NCBI GenBank assembly: GCA_947364365.1
Contig: CANASP010000013.1
Coordinates: 1-58,296, forward strand
Source of the DNA: an uncultured Alistipes sp.
GTDB lineage: Bacteria; Bacteroidota; Bacteroidia; Bacteroidales; Rikenellaceae
Direction of reading: 5' to 3'
Length of the DNA stretch: 58,296 nt
Of this stretch, positions 44,317 through 55,987 are shown in pieces (position 1 is the stretch's first letter; every line of letters begins with the position of its first letter). Below the pieces are notes generated by a model that was given only the letters and a program-made list of their open reading frames with translations, was not told the origin of the DNA and did no database searches. A program made the position numbers and the translations under genes.

Positions 44317-45282
44317 TCAGAAGATCGCCCGGGCGATCTGGATGATGTTCTCGGCCTTGCCCATGGGGTAGTAGTGGAGCACGGGTACCCCCGCCTGCAT
44401 CAGCTCGCGGCTCTGGGCGATGGCCCACTCGGTGCCGATCTGCCGGATGGCGGCGCGGTCGTCGCGGTGGGCCAGCACCTCGCGGCGGAGCGCCTCGGGG
44501 ATGCTGCATCCGAAGGTCTCGGGCAGCAGCGTGAGGTGGCGCAGCGTGGCCAGGGGCTTGATGCCGGGGATGATCGGCACCGCGATCCCCGCCGCGCGGC
44601 AGCGTGCCGTGAAGTCGAAGAACTTGGTGTTGTCGTAGAAGAGCTGCGTGACCACATACTCGGCCCCGGCGTCGACCTTGGCCTTGAGGGCCGCGATGTC
44701 GGCTTCGGGCGAGGCGGCCTCCTCGTGGCATTCGGGGTAGCCCGCCACGCCGATCGAGAAGCGCGAGTGGTGGCACACCTCCACCTCGCCGTCGACGAAC
44801 TCGCCGCGGTTCATCGCCGCGATCTGCCGCACGAGGTCCACGGCGTGGGCGTGGCCCTGGGGGTGGGGCATGAAGATCTTCTCGTTCTGCGACTTGTCGC
44901 CGCGCAGCGCCAGCACGTTGTGCAGCCCCAGGAAATCCATGTCGATGAGCGCATCCTCGATGTCGTAGCGCGACAGTCCGCCGCAGATGAGGTGGGGGAC
45001 CACCTCCACGCCGTATTTCTGCCGGATGGCGGCCGAGATCCCCACCGTGCCGGGCCGCCGGCGCACCACGTGCCACTCTGCGGAGCCGTCGGGCCGCTGG
45101 GTCTGCTTGATCCCCTCGCGGTGGAAGGTGATGTTGATATAGGCCGGGTCGAACTCCATCAGGGGGTCGATCGCGGCCATTACGCCGCCCATGCCGTCGC
45201 CCTTGAGCGGCGGCAACAGTTCGAATGCGAAGCGGGTCTTCTGCCGGGCCGCAGCGCTGTGTATGAGGTCTGTAACGTTCAC
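44317..45282 (-). CDS. metF: 5,10-methylenetetrahydrofolate reductase
   Basis: Flavoenzyme that reduces methylene-THF to methyl-THF, the methyl donor for MetH. The 321-residue TIM-barrel protein contains the start of the barrel TRFAFELLPPLKGDGM (with the catalytic Glu), YINITFHREG, GLHNVLALRGDKSQNEKIF, FSIGVAGYPECHEEA, GAEYVVTQLFYDNTKFFDF and PIIPGIKPLATLRHLTLLP. It lies downstream of metH on the same strand, separated by 273 nt of repeats, so the two methionine-cycle genes may share regulation. No SAM riboswitch was recognised upstream. Confidence 0.96.
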   Translation of the reverse strand: MNVTDLIHSAAARQKTRFAFELLPPLKGDGMGGVMAAIDPLMEFDPAYINITFHREGIKQTQRPDGSAEWHVVRRRPGTVGISAAIRQKYGVEVVPHLICGGLSRYDIEDALIDMDFLGLHNVLALRGDKSQNEKIFMPHPQGHAHAVDLVRQIAAMNRGEFVDGEVEVCHHSRFSIGVAGYPECHEEAASPEADIAALKAKVDAGAEYVVTQLFYDNTKFFDFTARCRAAGIAVPIIPGIKPLATLRHLTLLPETFGCSIPEALRREVLAHRDDRAAIRQIGTEWAIAQSRELMQAGVPVLHYYPMGKAENIIQIARAIF

Positions 45283-45340
45283 TTCGGTATGGATCTTTTA
45301 ATTATGGTATGCGGTTTCGCACGGAGCCGCTTTCAATTGC

Positions 45341-45449
45341 CGGACGGCCCGCAGCCAGCGGAGGATGCCGGCGAGTCCTTCGGCGAGCCGAGCGGCCCTC
45401 CGCCCGGGGTGGCTGCGGTCCGCCACGCTTCGGCCTTGCCCGAAGCGTG
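45341..45449. repeat. dispersed repeat related to the 11.3-kb direct repeats
   Basis: The segment 45407-45431 matches 11290-11314 (GGGTGGCTGCGG then T or G, then CCGCCACGCTTC) with one difference. Upstream, CGCAGCCAGCGGAGG and GGCGAG...GGCCCTCCGC also align with 11235-11286. The internal hairpin is kept with changed arms: CACGCTTCGG / CCGAAGCGTG (45424-45433, 45440-45449). Confidence 0.7.
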
Positions 45450-45514
45450 CCTGCGAAGCTGCAACGCATCCGCTGCGTCCGCCGGCGCGGGCCGCCGCAA
45501 ACCGGTATTATCCC

Positions 45515-45555
45515 TAATTTTTAATTTTCAATTCTCAATTTTCAATTGTCAATTG

Positions 45556-45556
<1 letters not shown>
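45515..45556. repeat. heptanucleotide tandem repeat at the metH stop
   Basis: Six perfect-phase 7-bp units: TAATTTT, TAATTTT, CAATTCT, CAATTTT, CAATTGT, CAATTGT. The last base touches the metH stop codon. This is an AT-rich island in GC-rich surroundings. Confidence 0.8.
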
Positions 45557-49172
<3,616 letters not shown>

Positions 49173-49176
<4 letters not shown>

Positions 49177-49967
49177 CGGGCTACGAGTTCTATTTCATAG
49201 AGTTTGGGCCATCGCTTGCCCGTCACGAAGATCCGCTTCGCGTCGGGGTCGTAGGCGATGCCGTTCAATACGTCGGTGGTGTAGTCGGTCTCCTCCGCGG
49301 GCAGCAGCCCTGCGAGGTCGACGATCGCCTCCACGACGCCCGTCGCGGGGTCGATCACGACGATCCGGTCGGTGGTGTAGACGTTGGCCCAGATGCGCCC
49401 CTCGATCCACTCTAGTTCGTTGAGCAGCACCACGGGCCGGCCCTCGCACGTGACGGTCTTGCGCCCGGTGCGGCGGAAGGTCTCGGGGTCGACGGTGTAG
49501 AGCGTCGACGAGCCGTCGGTCATGTAGAGCCTCTCGCCGTCGGAGGTGAGGCCCCACCCCTCGCCCGGGTAGCGGAAGTCGCGCAGCGGGCGTCCCGTCG
49601 CGGCGTCGTAGACGTGGGCCGTGTTCGACTGCCACGTCAGCTGGTAGATGCGCCCGTCGTGCAGCGCGATCCCCTCGCCGAATTCGGTGCGGGGAAGGCT
49701 GGCGACGACCGTCGCGCGGCCCGAGGCGGTGTCGAGGCGCTGGAGCTTCGAGTGGCCCAGCTCGCCCGTCCCCTCCCACAGCTCTCCGTCGGCCCAGTAG
49801 AGCCCCTGGGTGTAGCTTTCGCGGGAGTGGGGAAAGGCCTTCACCACGCGGTAGGTGTACTCGACGGGGGGCTTCGCCTCGGCCGGGGCGGGTTGCCCGG
49901 CGCGCGTCGCCCGGCCGCCGCAGGCGGTCAGCAGCGCGAGTATCGTAAGGATCGGAATCGTTTTCAT
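49173..49967 (-). CDS. glutaminyl-peptide cyclotransferase, lipoprotein
   Basis: Converts N-terminal Gln of exported proteins to pyroglutamate. The 264-residue protein is of the bacterial/plant beta-propeller type: signal and lipobox (MKTIPILTILALLTAC), then AFPHSRESYTQGLYWADGEL, WEGTGELGHSKLQRLD, FGEGIALHDGRIYQLTWQS, GWGLTSDGERLYMTDGSSTL, NELEWIEGRIWANVYTTDRI and VLNGIAYDPDAKRIFVTGKRW, the classic QC motifs. The lipobox puts it in the periplasm or outer membrane. ATG 49967 gives the lipoprotein signal; upstream in-frame codons lie in the promoter zone. Its stop overlaps the metH start, an unexpected coupling. Confidence 0.93.
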
Positions 49968-49992
49968 CGTTCGGTAAGGATGGAAAATCCCG

Positions 49993-50000
49993 CAAAAATA
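49993..50000 (-). promoter_or_regulatory. -7 box of the glutaminyl cyclase-metH unit
   Basis: Minus-strand TATTTTTG (50000-49993) lies 26 nt before the ATG. The nearest upstream TTTG is only 14 nt away, shorter than usual, so the -33 is uncertain. Confidence 0.45.
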
Positions 50001-50057
50001 CGAAAATCGTTTCACAAATCATAATCCGTACCTTATATATGTCGTCGGCCCCTCCCG

Positions 50058-50089
50058 TTTGGAAAATCGCGCCGGATCGCTTATTTTTG
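50058..50089 (+). promoter_or_regulatory. promoter of the fucosidase gene
   Basis: TTTG (50058-50061), 20 nt, TATTTTTG (50082-50089): an exact Bacteroidota promoter, 24 nt before the ATG at 50113. Confidence 0.75.
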
Positions 50090-50112
50090 TCGAAAACCGA
50101 AAAGCGGAATCC

Positions 50113-52341
50113 ATGAACCTCAGCCACCTCCTTCTCGCGGCGCTCGGCGTCGCGCTTGCCGTGCCGTGTGCGGCGCAGGACCCCGACATCCCTTACCGCA
50201 ATACGATCGCCATTGAACCGGGCGACAGCCCTGCGACGATCGTCGACAAGGCGGCCCACGTCGTCCCCACCCCCAACCAGCTCGCCGCTCTGGGCAACGA
50301 ATTCATCGCCTTCGTCCACTTCGGTCCCAACACCTTCACCCGCCGCGAGTGGGGCGACGGCATGGAGGATCCCGGCGTGTTCGACCTCAAGGAGCTCGAC
50401 ACCGACCAGTGGTGCGCCGCCATGCGGGCCGCGGGGATGAAGATGGTGTTGCTGACGGTCAAGCACCACGATGGCTTCGTGCTGTGGCAGAGCCGCTACA
50501 CGCGCCACGGCGTCATGTCGTCGCCCTTCCTCGACGGGCAGGGCGACATCCTGCGCTCGCTCTCGGAGTCGTGCCGCCGCTACGGGCTCAAGCTGGGCGT
50601 CTACCTCTCGCCCGCCGACCTCTACCAGATCGAGAGCCCCGAGGGGCTCTACGGCAACGGCAGCGCCTACACGCGGCGCACCATCCCGCGCGAGGTGCCC
50701 GGGCGTCCTTTCGACTGCGGCATCCGCTTCGAGTTCGAGGTCGACGACTACAACGAATACTTCCTCAACCAGCTCTACGAGCTGCTGACCGAGTATGGCC
50801 CCATCGACGAGGTGTGGTTCGACGGCGCCCACCCCAAGCAGAAGGGCGGCCAGCGCTACAACTACGCCGCCTGGCGCACGCTGATCCGCACGCTGGCCCC
50901 GCACGCCACGATCTTCGGCCGCGAGGACGTGCGCTGGTGCGGCAACGAGGCGGGCGCGACGCGCGATACGGAGTGGAACGTCATCCCCTATGCCGACAAC
51001 CCCGCCACGATGACCTCGTTCCCCGACCTTACGGACGCCGACCTGGGCAGCCGCGAACGGCTCGGCGAGGGGCGCTACCTCCACTACCAGCAGGCCGAGA
51101 CCGACACCTCGATCCGCGAGGGGTGGTTCTACCGCGACGACGAGCACCAGCGCTCGCGCAGCGCCGACGACGTCTTCGACATCTACGAGCGCTCGGTGGG
51201 CGGCAACGCCACGCTGCTGCTCAACATCCCGCCCAATCGTGAGGGACGCTTCTCCGCCGTCGACGTCGCCGTGCTGGAGGAGGTCGGGCGCCGCATCCGC
51301 GCGACCTACGGCGAGGACCTGCTCGCGGGCGCCGAGGGTTCCGCCGGGCTGCTCGACGGCGATGCGGCCACCTTCGTCGAGCTCGATCCCGCGCATCCGG
51401 AGGTCGAGGTGCGCATGCCCCGACGGGTGCGGATCAACCGCCTGGTGTTGCAGGAGGCCGTCGGGGTGCGCGGCGAGCGGGTCGAGCGCCACGCGGTCGA
51501 CGCCTGGATCGACGGCGCCTGGCGGCAGATCGCCCGGGCGACCAACATCGGCTACAAGCGCATCCTGCGCTTCCCCGACGTGGAGACCGACCGCCTGCGC
51601 ATCCGCGTGGAGGCCATGCGCGCCGCTCCGGCCCTCTGCCGCCTCTCGGCCCACCGTTACGACGCCCGCCCGCCGCGTCTTGAGGTGACGCGCGACGCCG
51701 CCGGACGCGTTACGATCGCCCCTGCCGCGCACGCCTTCGGCTGGAAGCCCCACGGCGAGGATGCGGCCGCCAACCTGGCCGCCGGCTTCGAGATCCGCTA
51801 CACGACCGACGGCTCGGAGCCCGGCCCCGCCTCGCCGCGTTACGAAGGGCCCTTCGTGGCCGAGAACGTGCAGCTGCGGGCCGTCGCGCTGCTCGACGGC
51901 CAGGCGGGTCCTGTCGTGCGCGAGCGGCTGGGCTGGATCCCGCAGGGGTGGCGCGTGCACGATGCGAGCGGCTCGGAGGCGGGCGCGGAGGCCGCCCGGG
52001 CCTTCGACGCCGACCCCGCGACCGTGTGGCGGTCGCAGGAGGGCGACGGCCCCCGTTTCCTCACGATCGACCTGGGCGCCGAACGGCCGCTCGCGGGCAT
52101 GGCCTACACCCCTCCGACCGACGGCCGCGGCGGCATCGCCCGCGGGGCGGTGCTGGTGAGCTCCGACGGCGTGCGGTGGCGGTGCGCCCACCGCTTCGAG
52201 CTGGGAAACCTCATTAACGACCCTTCGCGCCGCATTTGTCATTTCGACGCGCCGGTCAGCGCCCGCTACGTGCGCATCGAGGCCCAGGCGACGGCCGCCG
52301 ACGCGCCGGCCGCCGCGATCGCCGAGCTCGAACTGTTCTGA
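50113..52341 (+). CDS. GH29 alpha-L-fucosidase with C-terminal binding domains
   Basis: Exported retaining alpha-L-fucosidase acting on fucosylated glycans. The 742-residue protein has a signal peptide (MNLSHLLLAALGVALAVPCA) with a predicted mature start at Gln (QDPDIP). The TIM-barrel domain (about 55-400) contains FVHFGPNTFT, LTVKHHDGFVLWQSRYTRH and EVWFDGAH, with the probable nucleophile Asp237. Next come an F5/8 type C-like domain (about 410-515), a chitobiase C-terminal-like segment (FEIRYTTDGSEPGPASP) and a second F5/8-like domain (AFDADPATVWRSQEGDG to the end). It is monocistronic with its own promoter and divergent from the glutaminyl cyclase gene. Confidence 0.94.
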   Translation: MNLSHLLLAALGVALAVPCAAQDPDIPYRNTIAIEPGDSPATIVDKAAHVVPTPNQLAALGNEFIAFVHFGPNTFTRREWGDGMEDPGVFDLKELDTDQWCAAMRAAGMKMVLLTVKHHDGFVLWQSRYTRHGVMSSPFLDGQGDILRSLSESCRRYGLKLGVYLSPADLYQIESPEGLYGNGSAYTRRTIPREVPGRPFDCGIRFEFEVDDYNEYFLNQLYELLTEYGPIDEVWFDGAHPKQKGGQRYNYAAWRTLIRTLAPHATIFGREDVRWCGNEAGATRDTEWNVIPYADNPATMTSFPDLTDADLGSRERLGEGRYLHYQQAETDTSIREGWFYRDDEHQRSRSADDVFDIYERSVGGNATLLLNIPPNREGRFSAVDVAVLEEVGRRIRATYGEDLLAGAEGSAGLLDGDAATFVELDPAHPEVEVRMPRRVRINRLVLQEAVGVRGERVERHAVDAWIDGAWRQIARATNIGYKRILRFPDVETDRLRIRVEAMRAAPALCRLSAHRYDARPPRLEVTRDAAGRVTIAPAAHAFGWKPHGEDAAANLAAGFEIRYTTDGSEPGPASPRYEGPFVAENVQLRAVALLDGQAGPVVRERLGWIPQGWRVHDASGSEAGAEAARAFDADPATVWRSQEGDGPRFLTIDLGAERPLAGMAYTPPTDGRGGIARGAVLVSSDGVRWRCAHRFELGNLINDPSRRICHFDAPVSARYVRIEAQATAADAPAAAIAELELF

Positions 52342-52359
52342 TGATTTCTGCGTAAAGAG

Positions 52360-52390
52360 TTGTATGTCACCGAATATTTATGTATCTTTG
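52360..52390 (+). promoter_or_regulatory. promoter of tig
   Basis: TTG (52360-52362), 20 nt, TATCTTTG (52383-52390), then about 49 nt of AT-rich leader to the ATG at 52440. Confidence 0.7.
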
Positions 52391-52439
52391 CCCTCCGGTT
52401 TTGAAAAGTCAATAGAAAAATCAAAATAAAACATTCAGT

Positions 52440-53768
52440 ATGAATATCGTAAGAGAACAGCGCGGCGACAAGGGCTCGCTGCTGAAGATCACCCTCACGC
52501 CGGCCGACTACGGCCAGGAGGTCGAGAAGGCTCTGCGCGAGTACCGTCGCAAGGCCAACATCCCCGGTTTCCGCCCCGGCATGGTCCCCATGGGCATCGT
52601 CAAGAAGATGTACGGCAAGGGCGTCACGGCCGAGCAGTCCTACCGCATGGCCTCCAACGCCGCCTTCGAGTACCTCCAGAAGGAGCAGATCGACTACCTG
52701 GGCGATGTCATCCCCTCGGACGAGCAGGGCGACTTCGACTTCGAGAACGGCACCGACTTCGAGTTCGTCTTCGAGTTCGGCGAGGCTCCCGAGATCAAGC
52801 TCGAACTGTCGGCCAAGGATAAGCTGACCTACAATACCATTGCCGTCGACGAGAAGATGCGCGCCGACTACCGCTCGAACTACCTGCGCCGCTTCGGCCG
52901 TCTGGTCGACGCCGAGGAGGTGACCTCCGACGAGGCCCTCTCCGTTACGCTCGACAACGGCGAGATGAACATCGCCGACGCCTACGTGGGGCTGATCTCC
53001 ATGTCGGAGGAGGAGCGCAAGCCCTTCATCGGCCAGAAGGTCGGTTTCAAGACCACGGTCAACGTCAACGACCTCTACAAGACCCCGTCGCAGCGCGCCG
53101 CCATTCTCCAGGTCAAGGAGGAGGAGCTGGCGAACATCAACCCCGAATTCACGCTGGAGATCACCAAGATCCGCCGCTTCGCCGAGCCCGAGCTCAACGA
53201 GGAGTTCTTCAAGATGGCCTTCCCCTCGGGCAATGTCAAGACGGCCGAGGAGTTCGAGGCGATGATCGACGGTCAGATCGCTTCGGAGCTGCGCCGCGAG
53301 AGCGACTACCTCTTCACGCTCCAGCTGCGCAACTACCTGGTCGAGAAGGCCAACCTCGACATGCCCGTCGAGTTCCTCAAGCGCTGGCTCTATACGATCA
53401 ACGAGGGCAAGTTCTCGATGGAGGAGATCGAGAAGGACTTCGACCAGTTCCTGCGCATGTTCACCTGGAACTACCTCCAGAAACACTTCATCAAGCAGGA
53501 CGACATCAAGGTGACGAAGGAGGAGGCCGAGGCCGAGGCCCGCGCGCTCGCCGCCGCCCAGTTCGCCCAGTACGGCATGCCGTCGGCTCCCGACGAGATG
53601 CTCGACGGCTACGCCAAGCAGATCCTCGAGAACAAGGAGCAGGGTCAGAAGATCTACGAGAAGCTCTACGAGGTGAAGGTTGTCGAGGATGTGAAATCGA
53701 AGATCAAGGTGACGGAAAAGGCCGTTTCTTCGGACGATTTCGCCCGCATGGCCGACGAGCTTCGTTAA
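52440..53768 (+). CDS. tig: trigger factor chaperone
   Basis: Ribosome-bound chaperone that meets nascent chains at the exit tunnel. The 442-residue protein has the N-terminal ribosome-binding domain with the signature loop PGFRPGMVPMGIVKKMYG (about residues 42-59), a middle domain of divergent FKBP/PPIase type (VTLDNGEMNIADAYVGLI, IGQKVGFKTTV) in which the prolyl-isomerase active site is not obviously kept, and a long helical C-terminal chaperone domain (LNEEFFKMAFPSGNVKTAEE onward). It sits upstream of clpP-clpX, the common bacterial order, but a terminator separates them. Confidence 0.94.
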   Translation: MNIVREQRGDKGSLLKITLTPADYGQEVEKALREYRRKANIPGFRPGMVPMGIVKKMYGKGVTAEQSYRMASNAAFEYLQKEQIDYLGDVIPSDEQGDFDFENGTDFEFVFEFGEAPEIKLELSAKDKLTYNTIAVDEKMRADYRSNYLRRFGRLVDAEEVTSDEALSVTLDNGEMNIADAYVGLISMSEEERKPFIGQKVGFKTTVNVNDLYKTPSQRAAILQVKEEELANINPEFTLEITKIRRFAEPELNEEFFKMAFPSGNVKTAEEFEAMIDGQIASELRRESDYLFTLQLRNYLVEKANLDMPVEFLKRWLYTINEGKFSMEEIEKDFDQFLRMFTWNYLQKHFIKQDDIKVTKEEAEAEARALAAAQFAQYGMPSAPDEMLDGYAKQILENKEQGQKIYEKLYEVKVVEDVKSKIKVTEKAVSSDDFARMADELR

Positions 53769-53784
53769 GTTTCGCCAAAAACAC

Positions 53785-53792
53785 TACCTTTG
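53785..53792 (+). promoter_or_regulatory. candidate -7 box of clpP-clpX
   Basis: TACCTTTG matches TAnnTTTG and ends on the first base of the tig terminator stem. TTCG, not TTTG, lies 20 nt upstream. A transcript from here would begin inside the terminator sequence. Confidence 0.45.
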
Positions 53793-53828
53793 GACTTTGC
53801 AGGCTCGGAGTTTGCAAAGTCCTTTTTT
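53792..53828 (+). terminator. intrinsic terminator after tig
   Basis: GGACTTTGCA (53792-53801) pairs perfectly with TGCAAAGTCC (53813-53822), 11-nt loop, followed by TTTTTT. Confidence 0.9.
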
Positions 53829-53847
53829 AGTTTAATATATAATAGGT

Positions 53848-54513
53848 ATGTCAGAATTCGAAAAATACGCGCGCAGTCGCGGTATCTCGTCGCTGCGGCT
53901 GCACGATTTCCAGTCGATCTCGGCCTCCTACGTCTCGCCGACGATCATCGAGGAGCGCCAGTTGAACGTGGCGACGATGGACGTCTTCTCGCGCCTGATG
54001 ATGGATCGCATCATCTTCCTCGGCGCGCCGATCTACGACGATGCGGCCAACATCATCCAGGCCCAGCTGTTGTTCCTCGAATCGGCCGATCCCGACAAGG
54101 ATATCCAGATCTACATCAACTCGCCCGGCGGTTCGGTTTCGGCCGGTCTGGGCATCTACGACACGATGCAGCTCGTGGGCTGCGACGTGGCGACGATCTG
54201 TACCGGTCTGGCCGCCTCGATGGGCGCCGTGCTGCTCACGGCGGGCGCTGCGGGCAAGCGCTCGGCGCTGCCCCATTCGCGGGTGATGATCCACCAGCCG
54301 CTGGGCGGTGCCCAGGGCCAGGCCTCCGACATCGAGATCACCGCGCGCGAGATCCTCAAGACCAAGCGCGAGCTCTACGAGATCCTTTCGCACCACGCCG
54401 GCGTGCCGATGGAGAAGATCGAGCACGACGCCGACCGCGACTACTGGCTCACGGCGGCCGAGGCCCGCGACTACGGCCTGATCGACGAGGTGCTCACCAA
54501 ACGTACGAAGTAA
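53848..54513 (+). CDS. clpP: ATP-dependent Clp protease proteolytic subunit
   Basis: Self-compartmentalised serine protease of the Clp system. The 221-residue protein has [20 protein letters not shown] (oxyanion region), the nucleophile Ser in [15 protein letters not shown], the catalytic His in [16 protein letters not shown], and the C-terminal [20 protein letters not shown] containing the acidic member of the triad. The N-terminal 25 residues form the axial-loop region. It overlaps clpX by one nucleotide (TAATG), so the partners are co-translated. Confidence 0.97.
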   Translation: MSEFEKYARSRGISSLRLHDFQSISASYVSPTIIEERQLNVATMDVFSRLMMDRIIFLGAPIYDDAANIIQAQLLFLESADPDKDIQIYINSPGGSVSAGLGIYDTMQLVGCDVATICTGLAASMGAVLLTAGAAGKRSALPHSRVMIHQPLGGAQGQASDIEITAREILKTKRELYEILSHHAGVPMEKIEHDADRDYWLTAAEARDYGLIDEVLTKRTK

Positions 54514-55790
54514 TGGCACAGAATCATAACGGCAAAAACCGCGGCACCGACGACTGCTGCTCCTTCTGCGGCTCGGCCCGCGACGAGGTGGAGGTGCTCT
54601 TCCAGGGCATGGACGGCGCCAACATCTGCAACCGCTGCATCGAGAACGGCCACCGCATGCTCGCCGAGAGCGAGGAGGCCGCGCGCAAGCAGGCGGCCCC
54701 TGCGCCCCTCACGCGCGATGAGCTGATGAAGCCCGCCCAGATCAAGAGTTTCCTCGACGCCTATGTCATCGGCCAGGACGATGCCAAGCGCTACCTGTCG
54801 GTGGCCGTCTACAACCACTACAAGCGTCTGCTCCATGCTCAGGAGCCCGGCGAGACGGAGATCGACAAGTCGAACATCATCCTCGTGGGGCCCACGGGCA
54901 CGGGCAAGACGCTCATCGCCCGCACCATCGCGCGTCTGCTGAAGGTCCCCTTCACCATCGTCGACGCCACGGTGCTCACCGAGGCGGGCTACGTGGGCGA
55001 GGACGTCGAGTCGATCCTCTCGCGTCTGTTGCAGGCGGCCGACTACGACGTGGCCCAGGCCGAGCGGGGCATCGTCTTCATCGACGAGGTCGACAAGATC
55101 GCCCGCAAGAGCGACAACCCCTCCATCACGCGCGACGTCTCGGGCGAGGGCGTGCAGCAGGCGCTGCTCAAGTTGCTGGAGGGCACCGTCGTCAACGTGC
55201 CGCCCCAGGGCGGGCGCAAGCACCCCGAGCAGAAGCTCGTGCCGGTCGATACGCGCAACATCCTCTTCATCTGCGGCGGTGCGTTCGACGGCATCGAGCG
55301 CAAGATCGCCCAGCGGCTCAACACGCGGGCGCTGGGCTACGGCCGAGCCGCCGTCGAGCGGGTCGACCGCGACAACCTCATGCGCTACGTCTCGCCGCAG
55401 GATCTGCGCGCCTTCGGGTTGATCCCCGAGCTGGTGGGGCGTCTTCCGGTGCTCACCTACATGCACCAGCTGGGGCGCGACGCCCTGCGGCGGATCCTCA
55501 CCGAGCCGCGCAACGCCATCGTGCGCCAGTACGAGCAGCTGTTCGCCATCGACGGCGTGGCGCTCCGCTTCGACGACGCGGCGCTCGACTACATCGTCGA
55601 CCGGGCCGTCTCGTGCGGGCTGGGGGCGCGCGGCCTGCGGTCGATCTGCGAGACGGTCATGATCGACGCGATGTTCGAGCTCCCCACGTCGGGATGCACC
55701 GAGTTCGTCGTGACGGCCGATTACGCCCGTGCGCGGGTCGAGTCGGCGGGCGGCGCGGCGAATGATGCGGAGATGAAAAAGGTCGGTTGA
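54513..55790 (+). CDS. clpX: ClpX ATPase, unfoldase partner of ClpP
   Basis: AAA+ unfoldase that recognises tagged proteins and feeds them to ClpP. The 425-residue protein has the N-terminal C4 zinc-binding domain ([27 protein letters not shown]), Walker A GPTGTGKT, the [18 protein letters not shown] pore segment, Walker [32 protein letters not shown], the IGF-loop zone altered to [12 protein letters not shown], and the sensor 2 [15 protein letters not shown] 54513 is chosen because [11 protein letters not shown] precedes the zinc domain closely. It is co-transcribed with clpP. Confidence 0.97.
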   Translation: MAQNHNGKNRGTDDCCSFCGSARDEVEVLFQGMDGANICNRCIENGHRMLAESEEAARKQAAPAPLTRDELMKPAQIKSFLDAYVIGQDDAKRYLSVAVYNHYKRLLHAQEPGETEIDKSNIILVGPTGTGKTLIARTIARLLKVPFTIVDATVLTEAGYVGEDVESILSRLLQAADYDVAQAERGIVFIDEVDKIARKSDNPSITRDVSGEGVQQALLKLLEGTVVNVPPQGGRKHPEQKLVPVDTRNILFICGGAFDGIERKIAQRLNTRALGYGRAAVERVDRDNLMRYVSPQDLRAFGLIPELVGRLPVLTYMHQLGRDALRRILTEPRNAIVRQYEQLFAIDGVALRFDDAALDYIVDRAVSCGLGARGLRSICETVMIDAMFELPTSGCTEFVVTADYARARVESAGGAANDAEMKKVG

Positions 55791-55872
55791 TACCGGCCTT
55801 TCTCTTTTACCGTCTGTCGCGGGGGGGGGTGAAAAATCTCGCCGCGGAGCCGCGTATGTCGGCGTTTTTTCC

Positions 55873-55953
55873 TATATTTGGCTGCGCCGAATATACTCCC
55901 GCTCGGCAATGTTCAAATAAATTTGACATTGCCCTCGCTTATTCGTATATTTG
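55873..55953 (+). promoter_or_regulatory. promoter-bearing repeat upstream of tkt
   Basis: Two TATATTTG boxes (55873-55880 and 55946-55953) 73 bp apart. The second is preceded by TTTG (55922-55925) with 20-nt spacing and is the likely tkt promoter, 34 nt from the ATG. The sequence is a reverse-oriented relative of the repeats at 33264-33508, including GGCTGCGCCGAA, CTCGGCAATG, CAAATAAATTTG and CATTGCCCTCGCTTATTCG. Confidence 0.75.
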
Positions 55954-55987
55954 GGCTGCATTTACGAACTTCAACCCAAACCACGAT

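Noticed and set aside
39428-45076. A very long minus-strand open frame (over 1800 codons)
   Set aside because: It runs antisense through both GH92 genes and into metF. It is Val/Gly/Arg/His-rich low-complexity sequence, the usual antisense shadow of GC3-rich coding DNA.
45283-45555. SAM or cobalamin riboswitch before metF
   Set aside because: The interval is made of a dispersed repeat, a heptamer tract and short AT-rich sequence. I see no SAM-I core or B12-box-like sequence.
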